Of a stretch of 64,000 bases of DNA, positions 25,232-38,039 are shown one piece after another. The notes under the pieces are model-generated. The model did not search any database and was not told the DNA's origin. It was given only the letters and a program-made list of their open reading frames with translations. Made by a program: the position numbers and the translations under genes. Position 1 is the stretch's first letter. Every line of letters begins with the position of its first letter. Origin of the DNA: Rotaria socialis (lineage: Eukaryota > Rotifera > Eurotatoria > Philodinida > Philodinidae); assembly GCA_905331475.1 (NCBI GenBank), contig CAJNYU010001119.1, positions 62,001 through 126,000 of the forward strand, written 5' to 3'.

Positions 25232-28200
25232 CTAAAATGATGGTTTTCGTTCGTCGTGTTCTTCATTACCCAGCAATAAACTAGTACATGCTGCTTTTTG
25301 ATTTCGAATAATCGTATTCGAATCTACAATTCCTCCTCTCGATAAAGTTGCTTGACTCTTTGTGAATGGAAATCTTGTTAATGTTGACGATTGAAAACGA
25401 TTAAAAACTGTTCGTTCTAAAAATTCATTGAAACTTTCTGCTGCTGATAATTGTAAATTCAGAACTTGATATTTTCTTAATTGTACCAAGTGAGTATTTC
25501 GTACCAATGTATAAGCTAAATACCAACGAAACATTGCACGTTGGCGACGTGTATATGCAAACATTTCTGTATGACGTATTTCGCGTTTATTCGATCGTGA
25601 ATATTCATTTCGTCGATCAACTTTATCATTAACTAATGAACAGAAATAAACAAGTACAGGATGTGTATGTAGACATTCCATATGAATAAATGATACATAA
25701 GATATAAAGCCTGTATCCAATTTTTCTAATGTACGTCCAAATATACAATAATCTAATCGAGGCAAAAACACAATTGCAGCAATCGTCGCTTTTGTTACAC
25801 GAAGGCCACATGAAATAATACCAAGAAAACAATCGAAGAAAAAATTGAAGTAAGAAAATACAAAAAATGATCGAAGATTTTTCAAGGCTATTGTTTGACC
25901 ATGTCTAAATTTTATAAAAATTAAAATTAAATAAGATGTTAATTCGCATAGTTAGTCTATCGATTAGAGTTTCATCACGTGGCCCACATTTGTAATACTA
26001 ACAATATAATCGAATTCATAAAGATTGAATAACTATTCTCGATAGCCTACAGACTATATTCAATCATCAATTCATGTTTTTTCTTATTCTAATTCTATGG
26101 TGATTGCAGAATATGATTTACTGTTTTCTCTAAATAAATATGTCCACTGAATGGTGACATGTTATATACATAAAACTCCTTCTCTGGTCGAAGATTAGTA
26201 TTTTAATCGATGTTCAGAGAAAGCGATGTTTTTTTGCTCAAATTATTTCATAATGTATAATGCCTTGCTTATTATACTTAGAAAAATATTAAACTATACT
26301 TTTTTGAATCTTTCAATAAAAATGAATCTTTAGTTACTCATAAAATTGGTCACGGTAAAGAAGAATGATGATAAAAAAAATATCAATTCTATTCTGATAT
26401 TTCTTAATTTTATAGTCTTCCTTCAAGAGCAGTATTTTTAAGGATTCCAGTAAAAACTTCATAAAGTACAATAATAGTAGAAGACCTACAAGGTGAGTCT
26501 AAAAAACTTTTTCTAGGCGAACGTAAGAATAAGTTCAGCCTCCAAATCTGATATCTACTAGTACTATTTTTTAAATAATGAATCTATTATTTCAATTTAT
26601 CAGAAAGCCTCGAACGTCTCATAATACATTAAATCGTATTCTTGATGATTTTTTTTCTATTCGACCGACAAACTATGTTACATATAGATCTTGAAAATGA
26701 CTTACTTCTGTAGAAAGAATGTTCTTGATAGAAACCATATTAATATACACTTTGATAAATAAATAACTAATATAGGTATAACGACTTTAGCAACTTGTTC
26801 GAAAAGAAATAAATTTTTCCATATAACACGCAAAATAATAATAGCAACAAATATTATATTTCCCATTGTTATATAACCAAAACCAAGATAAGCAAGACAA
26901 TATCCAGGATAATGTGCATGTTGTGATATAAGTCGAGCACTTTTAAATGCTGATCTTGGAGGAATATCAATAAAATTTCCTATTTCAAAATAAACAAATC
27001 ATTTATATTTTACTCTCTTTGAAATTAAAAATAATATTTTTGCTTTTACCTTTGTAAACATCCAACATATGTTTTTGATAATTTTTCATTCCCCACAATA
27101 ATTGTCCATAATAAATAATGGCTGTTAAAATACAAGCTAATATAATTTCATATTTAAGATTCATTGGTTTAGGTAGTGGTATATCAATATTCTCAGTTAA
27201 AACGATGAGTGGTATAGAGAATATACTATAAATTTTTTCAATTATATAAAAACCTCCTTGTAGAATATTAAATGTTAAATAATAAGTTAACATAAAGGCA
27301 ATCATATACATGTTCAATATTTGTTTTGAATAGTTAAAATATTTATTTGGACGATAAATTTTGTAAAACAATGATTTAAAAAATGGTATTTTTTTATTAT
27401 TTTCTATTAATGTGCGTTGAGTTTTTTGAAGTAAATGTCGAACATATCGATATTCGACTGATAATTTTTGAGAAGAATGTAGATCTGGTTCATGATATAT
27501 ATGTTTCGATGATTGTTTATGAGAACCATTTGTTTCTTTATTACAACGCAAGAATAAATTATAAAATTTTGACATACTCAAATATGTGAGACGAAGACAT
27601 ATATATGTTAAACATAGATAGTATGGAGCATATTTAAGTATGCCAATTACGGATGAGTCAATGTTAAATTGATCAAACGTTGATTGAGATTCATTGCGAT
27701 CAACGAAAGAATAATTCAAATATATTGATGACCAATTTAATGAATGAGAAGGATTTGTATTCAATAAATTTGGCTAAACAACAACATATATCGTTTTAGT
27801 TCTTTTAGAATAAAAAACATGAGAAAACATCGGATTCGCATCCGATTGTTACGTGTACTGCAAAAACTGAGTCGATTTATGTATGGTTTGAATAGTACTG
27901 AGAAAAAAATTTTTTTTTTGAAAAAATCCCTGTACCCCCCCTCAGGGATGGTCTAGTCAATAATGACAATTTTTTCGATAACTCAGCCATTTCTTCACAG
28001 ATTGCTTTCATCTTCGAGCTCGACTGAGATATTGATGAGATCATTCTGTGTACAAAATTTCATGACAATTGGATGAGGCTTTCAAAAGTTATTGTGTTAA
28101 CGGACGGACGGACGGACACACTGACCGAATCTAGAGTGTACTCATTTTTTTGGAGTACACAAAAACATGATGAATATTCCCTCAATTGATTGATTATATA

Positions 28201-31200
28201 TGATTTATAACAATGTTTATCATGCATATATTAATATGGGAATAAGTACTTTCATTTGAGTGACTACTGTCTTACTACATACTAGTAGAGCAGTGTATAG
28301 AATGCATTTAGTTCAGACTCAAAAATCGTCTATGAGAACAAATAGAAAAACTCAACACTAAAAACAAACATTAGGAAATGAAATGTAATTTTCTGTCTTA
28401 TATTTCTCATTCATTTCAAATCTTTAAATTTTCCCACCTGAAGAGTCGACGGCATCGTTGTTGATAATGGTCTAGGTCTTCCTATAGATAAACTACCTAG
28501 AGTTTTTTGAGAAAATGTTCGCAAACGGCTTGATGAATGAGAACGATCATAGTTCGAATTCGTAGTCATCGTTGTTTGCATAAACGAACTTGTTGCTAAT
28601 TTCGATGCTGTTTCATTTTGTAGTTGCTGTAATTTATGCCATGTTCTAATTAACGGTCCAATATCAACACAATAGGATTGTTCAAATACTCGAAGTATTA
28701 AATCAGTCCACATGTATAAAGCACATAATGCATAATAAAGAACATTTGCATTTGTCATTTCAATAACAGTATAAACTGGATAGTAACGCATGCCAATAAT
28801 AATAACAAGGCCTATTTGTCGAACAAGATCAAATAGAGGACCACTCATTGTTAATATTTTGATTTGTGTGGCTTTGAGAAATATTTCTTCAATAATTTGA
28901 AGAATTTCATGACTAACAATACCACTTAAAACCATTGTATCAAAACGATTGACTTTTGAAAATGGATTGAATGGTATTGGAGAATAAATTGAAAATTTTT
29001 CAGTCGATCTCTTTCTATTGAATCGATAATAAGCTATTCTTGTTTGATTACATATTATTATTATTATTATAACAACAGCAATAGGTAATGTTAATAAATT
29101 AACATAATAATTATTTTCATATAATGTACAAAATTGAAATAATCCTGTTGAATTACTATACGATGAATGATGAATGTGGTTTTTAACGTAACGTCTTACA
29201 TAAAAAATTGTAAGACCTATTGCAATTGTTAATGCAATTGGTAAAGAAATTAATATTAAACGTTTTGGTTTAATGAATAAGCTTTGTATATGTGATGATA
29301 TTTCAAATTCTTGAACACTAAGACGAAATGAATAGCGATGCTTACGTTCAAGAGGCTGTTCGATTGGTGGACGAAAAGGTGGTGGAGTTGATGATGAAGA
29401 ATGTCGAGGAAGTTTTTCATTCTCTATTGACATATCAACAAAATCAGGATGATCGGGTAGACATGGATTACGAATTATTCGATCAATAGCATTAGGTGTT
29501 CGTGGCATGTAAGATGTTGGACGACTTTGACTGTAAATTGTAGCACTATAACATAGGAAAATGATGATCAATATAAAATGAATTAAATATTCTACACATA
29601 CTACTAACAAGGAAATTGATCGATAGGATGAATTACATTCAAGTTCATATTTTATATTGTGAAAGATGTAATTCTGATTATGTAATATCTTAGAAGTCGT
29701 GAAGTATCTCGAGGTTTTTTTTCTCCAGGGTTATAACTATTTCATTTTAACTCTTGCCATAGGGTAAAGTACAAACAAACAAATTGACTGATGATTTCTC
29801 GAGCTGAAATTTTGCCTACAGATAGAATTATTCGTAATAACAATACTCTGAAAACTTTAATAGAAAAAAATATTTTCGTTCGTAATAATTCAAGTAGTGT
29901 CGAAAAATAAATAGAAACGGCATATACTTTGTAAATTTTTAAAAATTCAATATCTGGTGAACGAAATCTTTCCTTTTTATTCAAGATCATTTTCATTACA
30001 AATAGAACTGTTCATAAGCTAAGATTCAATTTACAATAATGTCCGTTGACTAACCAGTAAACATAATGTTATGAGCTGAAAAGTCAATCATAATTCTATA
30101 GAAAATAACTATGAGTATTCACATGCTTTCAATTTTTTCATACTTCACTAAGCTCAATCACATGGATAGATTTTGTAGTGAAAATAATTTAACACTAAAC
30201 TTACGCCTGATAATGTTCAACTGTTGATTTTCGAAATGACCACTGATCTCCTGTTCGATCCAAATTAATAAAATACGAACCAACAAATGCAATTATAATG
30301 ATTATGCCACCAACAATCGCTTGTAAGCCTTGACTACTCCCTACGAAAAACAAAAAATAACAATATAAATGAATACAAACATCGAATATTCAAAGATAGC
30401 CTACATCCGTCACATCGATCGCCTGAATATAAAAATCGACATCGGCATTTATATGAATTCATTAATGGTATATTAACACATGTACCATATTTTCCACATC
30501 CACCACTATTATTATAACAACGATCGATAGCTAAAATAAACATGATACGTTGTTTTTTTTCGTATGTCTTATTTTCGGCAAAAAATTGTAAAACTTACTA
30601 TGTTTGCAAACATATGGCCGTAGTGCTTGTTCAGCACATGCAGCTGCTGTCAATAGACTAATATTTCGAGCAAGCCAAATAATACCGCACTCATAAGCAA
30701 GCTGTTCATTATTATCAACCCAATATCGATTAAGAGAAGTTTCTTGCAATGGTATATTATTCGACCACAGCCATGTATCTAAATTATAAGTTTTTTTGTT
30801 TCAAAAAATAAAACATCTATGTATTTTCAACTGATTTACCATTCATTTTACGTAATCCAAGATAAACTGAAACACTATCAGACCCTGATTTTCTTCCAAT
30901 CAGATCACGTTCAACAAATTCATATTCAGCTATTGAATCAATTACTAATAAACGAGCATCGAGTACTTTAGGTAATGATAAACAATTATCATGCGCTTCT
31001 TCCCATGATGATGCTAACAATTTCATGTACGTATAACATGAGCCAGCAAAATATTTCGATGGTGGAAGACATTCTAAAACAAAATATTTTACTTTTCTTT
31101 TGTTAAATTATTCATTCAACATACGTGTTCCTTCTTTGACTTTTTCTTTGATGTCTTTTAATATTTGCAATACTTCATTACCACGTTTGGGTACTACAAT

Positions 31201-31356
31201 AGAAAAAAATACCCACAATAATTAATCATATTTAAGTTAAAATATTTATTTCACTATACTTGATGCAGTTTGAACATTATTAATAGTATGAATAAATATA
31301 AAAACAATTGAAAAAATTCGGTAAATCATTGAACTGTTGTTGCTGTTGTGGCTCAT
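25232..31356 (-). CDS. C-type lectin-EGF-STRA6-like receptor fusion
   Basis: Ten exons: 31356-31260, 31193-31125, 31073-30840, 30778-30599, 30530-30405, 30340-30205, 29545-28438, 27773-27050, 26979-26706, 25904-25232; 3621 bases, 1206 residues, all phases consistent. Order: signal peptide (MIYRIFSIVFIFIHTI); C-type lectin fold (about 56-193, WEEAHDNC to RPYVCK, without EPN/QPD sugar-calcium motifs); EGF domain (about 196-234, GTCVNIP to GDRCD); membrane segment (LQAIVGGIIIIIAFVGSYF); cytoplasmic linker; membrane segment (LILISLPIALTIAIGLTIFY); then a STRA6-type core of many membrane helices ending KNLRSFFVFSYF, LPRLDYCIFG, LDTGFISYVSFIHMECLHTH and PVLVYFCSL, which matches the conserved C-terminal part of STRA6 retinol-uptake receptors. 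The join uses donor GTAAGT at 30204 and acceptor TTATAG at 29547. Intron retention there would give a stop at once and a single-pass lectin. Confidence 0.8.
27823..28160 (+). repeat. dispersed repeat, copy 1 (intronic)
   Basis: Lies in intron 7 of the lectin-STRA6 gene, opposite in sense to the gene. Shares long near-identical blocks with 59215-59491: CATCCGATTGTTACGTGTAC, CTCGACTGAGATATTGATGA and CCGAATCTAGAGTGTACTCA. The left end folds (ATCGGAT/ATCCGAT), as does the right (GTGTACTC/GAGTACAC). A GGAC run is at 28112-28128. Copy 1 is flanked by a 10-base direct repeat, AAAAACATGA (27813-27822 and 28161-28170), a possible target duplication. Confidence 0.85.
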
Positions 31357-33147
31357 ATGAATAGTACATTTAAAGTAAATATGTTTTAAACATCTGAATA
31401 GAAGAAAAACATATTTTCGGAGGACATTAGACTAGACAAAAGTGAAATCCCTCGATATATATATATATATATATACGTAGACTAAGAATGTTAAGAAAGA
31501 AAAGGATGTGTATTGATAAATAGAACAAGGCCACATGTATCAAGACTAACGACAATAGGGGGAAAACGCATTCATTCATTCATTCATTTTAACGAAATTT
31601 GATCAGAGTTTCTTTATGCAATGATGTATTTATTTCTTTTTGAACTAGTCACGTTTTGAATAATACTTTTATAATTCTCATCTTCTTTTATTTCTATCGA
31701 TCATGCAATCGATCCTATATTATTATTATTATGTTGTTGTTCTCGACGCGTCATGCTCTTCAAAATTGAAAAAAAAACGTGAAGAGAAAAAAATCCGAAT
31801 TCTCGCATCCACTTGGCAACATACAAATCGAAAAAAATGGATTGAAGACGACGTCTATTCATATATTCATTACACAATCAACAAAAAAGAAAAAAAGAAA
31901 ACAAAGCAAATCGATGTGTTAAATCAAAATTGGTCAGGCACTAACATACAACTACTAGCACCACTTCATTTAGTATTCATCGCCGTTCAACGTACACATC
32001 TCCTTACATATATATATTCTTTGCATACACTTATATGAGAAACAGCGATCAATATACCTTTATACTTATATCATAATAACAGCTAGCACATAACAGTGGG
32101 GAGTCGTATATCACAGTGTACAATAACAGAAAAAAAAGAAAAAACATGCGTAAAAATAAAACTAACATTTGTAAGTTGAAGTAAAAGAAATCTGAATCAC
32201 AGTTTTTCAAAATGCAGATACACACCTAGGTGTTTGCCAGGTGTACTTTACTTAGAGATTATTAAATCAACTTAGATGATGAATGACTCAGATTTGATAT
32301 ACGTCGCTTTTCTCCCTCTCTCTCTCTCCCTCTTTCAATTTACATTGAAACATCTATACCTTACTCTGCAAAATTCTGTGTCAGCTTGTCAACATAATCA
32401 TGCACACCTAAACGTATATAGATATATATAAGTAAACACGAACTTGCAGTAAATGCAATCAAACAGTAGGGAAGAAAAAATAATCAGTAACGTCAAAAAA
32501 AAAAAGAAAAAATGCGAAAATCTCTTGTTATGTTGAATGACTCAATAAAAACTTGAAGGATGATGGTTCAGCGAAAAGTATAAATTATGCAATTCATTCT
32601 TTAGAATTCTTCCGTTTTGATAATGTTTGTGCAAAGGACGATGCAACTTCAAATCTTTCATGTTCATTGAAGTCAAAAAAAGAAAGGGAAGAAATAAACG
32701 GTCAATTCAAAAGAAACAGTGTTGAATCAAGCGGAAGGGAAATATTTCAAGATCGAAACAGAGGTCATGCATATTTTATGTTGCAACAGTAGGATAGTTG
32801 AAGGTTCTTGCCTATCGCATATTCATATTCACTGATTTTTGAACAATGTCCATAAGTAAACATACACATCTATATATATATATATATATATAAGATATCG
32901 ACGTAATAGTAGAGATTGCTGACACATGTAATCAAGCGTATTTACTCTGATTGCCTACTCGAATTGAACGACAGGTAGAACTACTACTACTACTACTACT
33001 CTAGTAACATTTTATTGTTGATTGATATCCTCAACTTGCAACTAGTAGCCGCTGAATAACAATACTATTCAATGTTGTATAACCGGAACGGAATTTATGG
33101 GTATTATTCTTCCCTATTCCTTTCACATATATAGAATAGTGTTGAGT

Positions 33148-33161
33148 GCGCGCGCGCGCGT
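33148..33161. repeat. alternating CG run
   Basis: A run of GC/CG dinucleotides inside GTGCG...CGTG. Alternating CG of this length is the classic Z-DNA-prone sequence and stands out in AT-rich DNA. Confidence 0.9.
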
Positions 33162-33541
33162 GAATACTGCATGTAAAAATAATAATACAATAGCCAGTGG
33201 TCTCATTAAAGTACTAAGTCTACGCGTATACATGCATACATACATATATACGAAATACAGCCCGGAACGAATAAAGGTATTATATAAGAGAAAATAAAAT
33301 AATGAATTTAAACAATCCATTAAGGGATACCGATAACAATGAATGAATGAATAACTTAAAAATATATATACGTACATATATGTACATATATATGTATGAA
33401 ATAACAGGTTCATACAGAAGAACGAGCTTCTTGTAATTTGTCATACTACACAATCAAAGTAGGCTTCATATGTATTTTATTTTGATATTCTCTAATAAAA
33501 CAAAAGGCAATCGAGTGAGTATCGGTAGATAAAGAAAATCA

Positions 33542-33574
<33 letters not shown>

Positions 33575-34191
33575 GCCACTTAAATATGTCTAAATTGATC
33601 AATTCTCATTCACTCATGTTTTTTCCTCATCAATCTCATAATAGATCTTGAACAAAATTTTATAATTTATATCTCATGTTTTTGCTTTAAAACTGATTCT
33701 TTATTAAGTTAATACTCGATATATAATTTAATACAAGAAAATAGATGAATATGAGAATATGAACATGACTAGACTACTACATTACCTTCTCCTCCTTCTC
33801 CTTCGGGATAGATGATAACTGTTATCAGACAAGCAACAACACGCCTGATTTCTTTTCTAGCACATGCTCGTATGTCTCATACACATACTCTTCAGTAAAA
33901 GTAGGAGTGTTCAAATAAGATGATGATGATAAATGATGGACGAAAACACGTACTGATAAGATGTCGGTAGGAATAACTATGTATATGTATGTCATCGAAG
34001 ACTTTCTAATGAGAGACAGCAAAAGAAATCATTATTTATCATATCACCTGTTATAGTCAAACAACTGCTGCTTTAGTTACAAGAATGATAATAAAAATAA
34101 TCATAATAATACTAATACTATTGTACACTACTCTCGAGACAACAATATTGCCTTTGATCTGCGATCCTATCATACACACGTTCACTATTTC

Positions 34192-34193
34192 TG

Positions 34194-34226
<33 letters not shown>

Positions 34227-34236
34227 GTGTGTGTGC
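34192..34236. repeat. compound CT-AT-GT microsatellite
   Basis: Adjacent blocks of CT, then AT, then GT dinucleotides on the plus strand, one after another without spacer. Confidence 0.9.
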
Positions 34237-37200
34237 AGATGAACGTTGCACATGCATACGCTACGCTTTAATAAAAAGAAAACAATTAACTCACTAAAGC
34301 TACTCATCAGGTCGCCTCACGCCAATGTGTTGTATGTTTGTCACATGGATATTAACAATATGATAGATCATTCAATAACATAGTGTGATCAAGAGGGGAA
34401 AAAAAAGTTTTATGATGATGAGTGGTCAATGTCGACTTATTGATATACTTTTTTTTCCTCTATAAAAGAATTTCATTCATCCTAGAAGAGATCAAACGTT
34501 TTTCATCTATTGATTTGTCTTTAAATCATCGTCTCGTCTCAAATTCACACTTTTCTCTCTCTGTCTGTTGCACTCGATCTGTATTTCGATTGCGTCTCAA
34601 TATCCAACTAAAGGGCGTACTCAATAGACACACAAATAGCCTTGTGAAGCGACAGACCTTTGGCTATCCTTTATAATCGCCAACCAAACATAAATATACT
34701 CTTAAATGATTCTTCTAGTCTTTAAATACATACATTCTCTTGTTTTGGATGAATTTTTAAGTAGAAATAATGACCTTAATTTTCATTGCACATAATGATG
34801 GTTCTTTTCATTTTCTATAGAAAACAATGAAACAAAAATGTGTAGACGTGAATATCCGTTAAGTCTATCATCTTATTTAGAGAGTAAAAACAGTTCATTA
34901 TCAACTATTTTGAACACATATAATGTCAACATATAATTGAATAGATAGACACGATCAAGGCTTCATAAAGGACTAATCTTTACCTTATCGTCGAACGAGA
35001 TTCGAAAGTCATCCTTGGTTTTTTACTCTATTGTTTGTTGCTTTTTCTTTTATTATTATCTTCTTTTGTCTTGTCAAACGACAAAAGAATGTCACAATTA
35101 TCATAGTCGTCTATTCTAATAAATTTTAAAAAAATTAGGTCGACTGATGCAATCTATCCGTCAATAGGTGTATATAGTCAAGTGTTTTTCTTTTAATGGG
35201 TCGAAAGCAATTGAAAAAAAAAGAATAAGAATTGGTCTATTTGAAAAAGATATGAGGGTCTGGTGTCGAATTGTCAAAGTCCTACGATATATACGTATAC
35301 AACATGTACGAACAGATGACGTCAAGTGAAGAAAGGATGAATATATAGAGCAAGTGAGTGTAATTAATATTTGATTAAACAAACTCAAGAAGTGCCTTCA
35401 ACAAATAAAACAAATAAAGTGAAAGCGAGAAAGATATATTATATTGACAAAGACAAGTGAGATTTACGTTTTTCAATCAACTCTTCATTTTCAATATCTC
35501 ATTTACTTTTTAAATTATTCATTTTGCTATCGAACGATTTAAGTGAACAACTAATTTGATACGAAGATTTTCTTCTAAGTGATTAATTCTTACCTGAATA
35601 AGCAATGAAGAATCTCATGTACACATTCTCTTGTTTTTCTCTCTCTCTCTCTCTCTCTGAATAATTACTTAGATGCATACAATGGCATAATGACGGGACA
35701 CAAAATTATATGTATCATTTAACATACCATCGCAGAAACATGTCATTATACACGCTCACTCCATTTTTTGTCTTCTCTGGTTAGTTTGTTCCACATAGAA
35801 ACATATATGTACATACATAAAGGTATATATTCATGTGGAGCTTAGACTAAATTGAACCTTGAAAAGCGAATGTCAATTTCATGTTAAATCACTCTTTCTC
35901 TTTTTCTTCGTTTGAGTGTGAGACTCTTCGTTTTCTATTCTGACTGAACCAAGGGCTCATCTTCACTTACTTATATGACGGGTGCATAAATACAGGTATA
36001 ACATATAAATTATACATGTAATGAATCTGAAGGTTAACGGAAATCTCTCGTATGTTAATGCAAAGTCTCAAGAAAAGGAAGAACGTTATTATACAATATG
36101 GTTAAATATAAATACATATATATATATATGTATGCATCTATATCTCCATTCAAAAAATAACCTTCGAAAGGTTCATATTGCACATCAATGGGAAGACGAT
36201 GATGATGATAGAAGAATATTCATCTTTTGAAATAGGAATACAAGAGAAGTGCTATGCAAGAAGAAAAAGATAACAACCTTAATGAATGCTAAATGATCAA
36301 GGTGCAGTATTGTTTTATAAGATCAAGATTTTGTTTTCCAACGGCATAAAAAGAGGCCAATGGCAACAAACTTATTCTCGATAAAAGAGATTAAATTAGT
36401 GTATATACAAACGAGAAAAAAACAGAAAGAAAGAGAAGAGACAATTGAAAACGATTTTTTATTTACATAAAATTAACTTTCTAATAAATATTAATTTTCT
36501 CTTACCTGATCAATACAGCATCTAGATGATAAAAAGAAACTTCTTCTTTTTTAATTTTATAATAATAATAATGATGATATAGGATATTACTCTGCGACTG
36601 AACAGTAGAATAATCTTGTTGATATCGCAGCTATATAAGTATACACCCCCGCCTACCAACAAGAACGAAAGAGAAGAGAAGAAAAAAATTAGAGATGATG
36701 CTAGTAGTATCGATATTTTGTGAGTGCATATGCAAACATCAAGATTAGTTGATAAAACACGTTCAGTTTCTCTTACCTCTTATCCTTCACACAAAATTCA
36801 AATTGCACGTTCTTTTTTTGCCCACTCTTCTATTCTTTTAAAATGATTGAAACAAGAAAAAAAATGAAAAACTCCATTGAAAAGTATACTTTATGTGCTA
36901 ATGAATTAAAAATCAACAAGGGTGTGATCGTTTGAATACGATTAAACACTTTGTCTTCTATCGCTATAAACTACAAAGAAATTCAATAAAATTCCCAGGC
37001 GACAAAACTAGATCAAATTGTCATTGTCACTACAAAAAAAACGTGAAGAATGGAACAATTCAAGAGTGAAAATTACAGATTGTCTTCGATCTTGGCTAAT
37101 AATATGCGTGTATGTATATGAAAGTCAAATCGAGTGTAAATACTACAGAGCAAAGTTGTCTAATTGCATCACCAAATACATACATCGCTGTATATATATG

Positions 37201-37314
37201 TATATTTAATCCTGATCTGTATCAAGTGATTGGTTTTCTGTCTTTCTTTCATACAGTAAACAGATTATCAAACGGAAAGAGAAGGGAAAGGCGATATTGA
37301 TAACAGATGTATAG

Positions 37315-37315
<1 letters not shown>

Positions 37316-37346
<31 letters not shown>
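37316..37346. repeat. TA microsatellite
   Basis: About fifteen TA units, the longest TA run in the window. Confidence 0.9.
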
Positions 37347-37348
<2 letters not shown>

Positions 37349-38039
37349 ATGTATGAATTCATTTATTTGTGTTCATCAAGTGAATGTATTCGGTCTCTGT
37401 TCACCTTCGACATGGCACACTTATTAGATCGACGATTATATTCGATAAGAATCCTTCATATTCAAGGATAAATGCGATTAGATATACATTTTCTTTTTGA
37501 AACTCTCGATACATGGTCATATCTATCTATAAAGAAATATATATTTACCGCAATTTGAAACATTTAACAATGTATTGTATACATAAGTTGAAGGTAGATA
37601 AGACTAAAATGCTTTAGGATATTTATCAGACTGTCTACATATGTCTCTATCGATTGACGCGCCGCTATTCTTTTTTGTGCTTTAAACATTTTCTAATCGA
37701 TCACAGTTCAAAATTGTTTTGCTCGATTAATCGTGACACACATTGTGTCGATTTGTAACTGTAATTCAAGTCACTTGAACAGTATTTTGACCACTATTTA
37801 CAGACACATTCAAATATAATCAATAGACGCGTTCTTTTCTTTTCTTTTTTTTTGAAATGTTTTTGATCAATATTTTACGATGACGAATCAAGTAGACACT
37901 GATTTATAGCTATATTGATAGTATGAAAAAGATAAAGATCATTTAGCAGTCATTTTATTTTATTTTGAAATAAATATACGATAGAAGAACGAAAGAAAAG
38001 AAGAAAAAAGTCTATGCGTTTAAGCCGAATTGATTATAG

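Larger units (their letters stand above)
31357..38039. other. intergenic, about 6.7 kb, rich in microsatellites
   Basis: Upstream of the lectin-STRA6 gene and downstream of the proline-rich protein gene. It holds many short tandem repeats: TA at 31455-31475, 32871-32892, 33549-33574 and 37316-37346; ATTC near 31569-31589; CTA at 32980-33001; CG at 33148-33161; a compound CT-AT-GT run at 34192-34236; CT at 35638-35658. Open frames (for example 31703-32038, 32553-32792) lack recognisable domains. An acceptor with a strong pyrimidine tract (TTCTTCTATTCAG) lies at 31394-31395, 37 bases before the lectin-STRA6 ATG. Confidence 0.55.

Noticed and set aside
31703-32038. 111-codon plus-strand open frame
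   Set aside because: Lys/Tyr-rich and without recognisable domain or start context; lies among microsatellites.
32553-32792. 79-codon plus-strand open frame with more balanced composition
   Set aside because: No signal, domain or homologous motif; not enough to call a gene.
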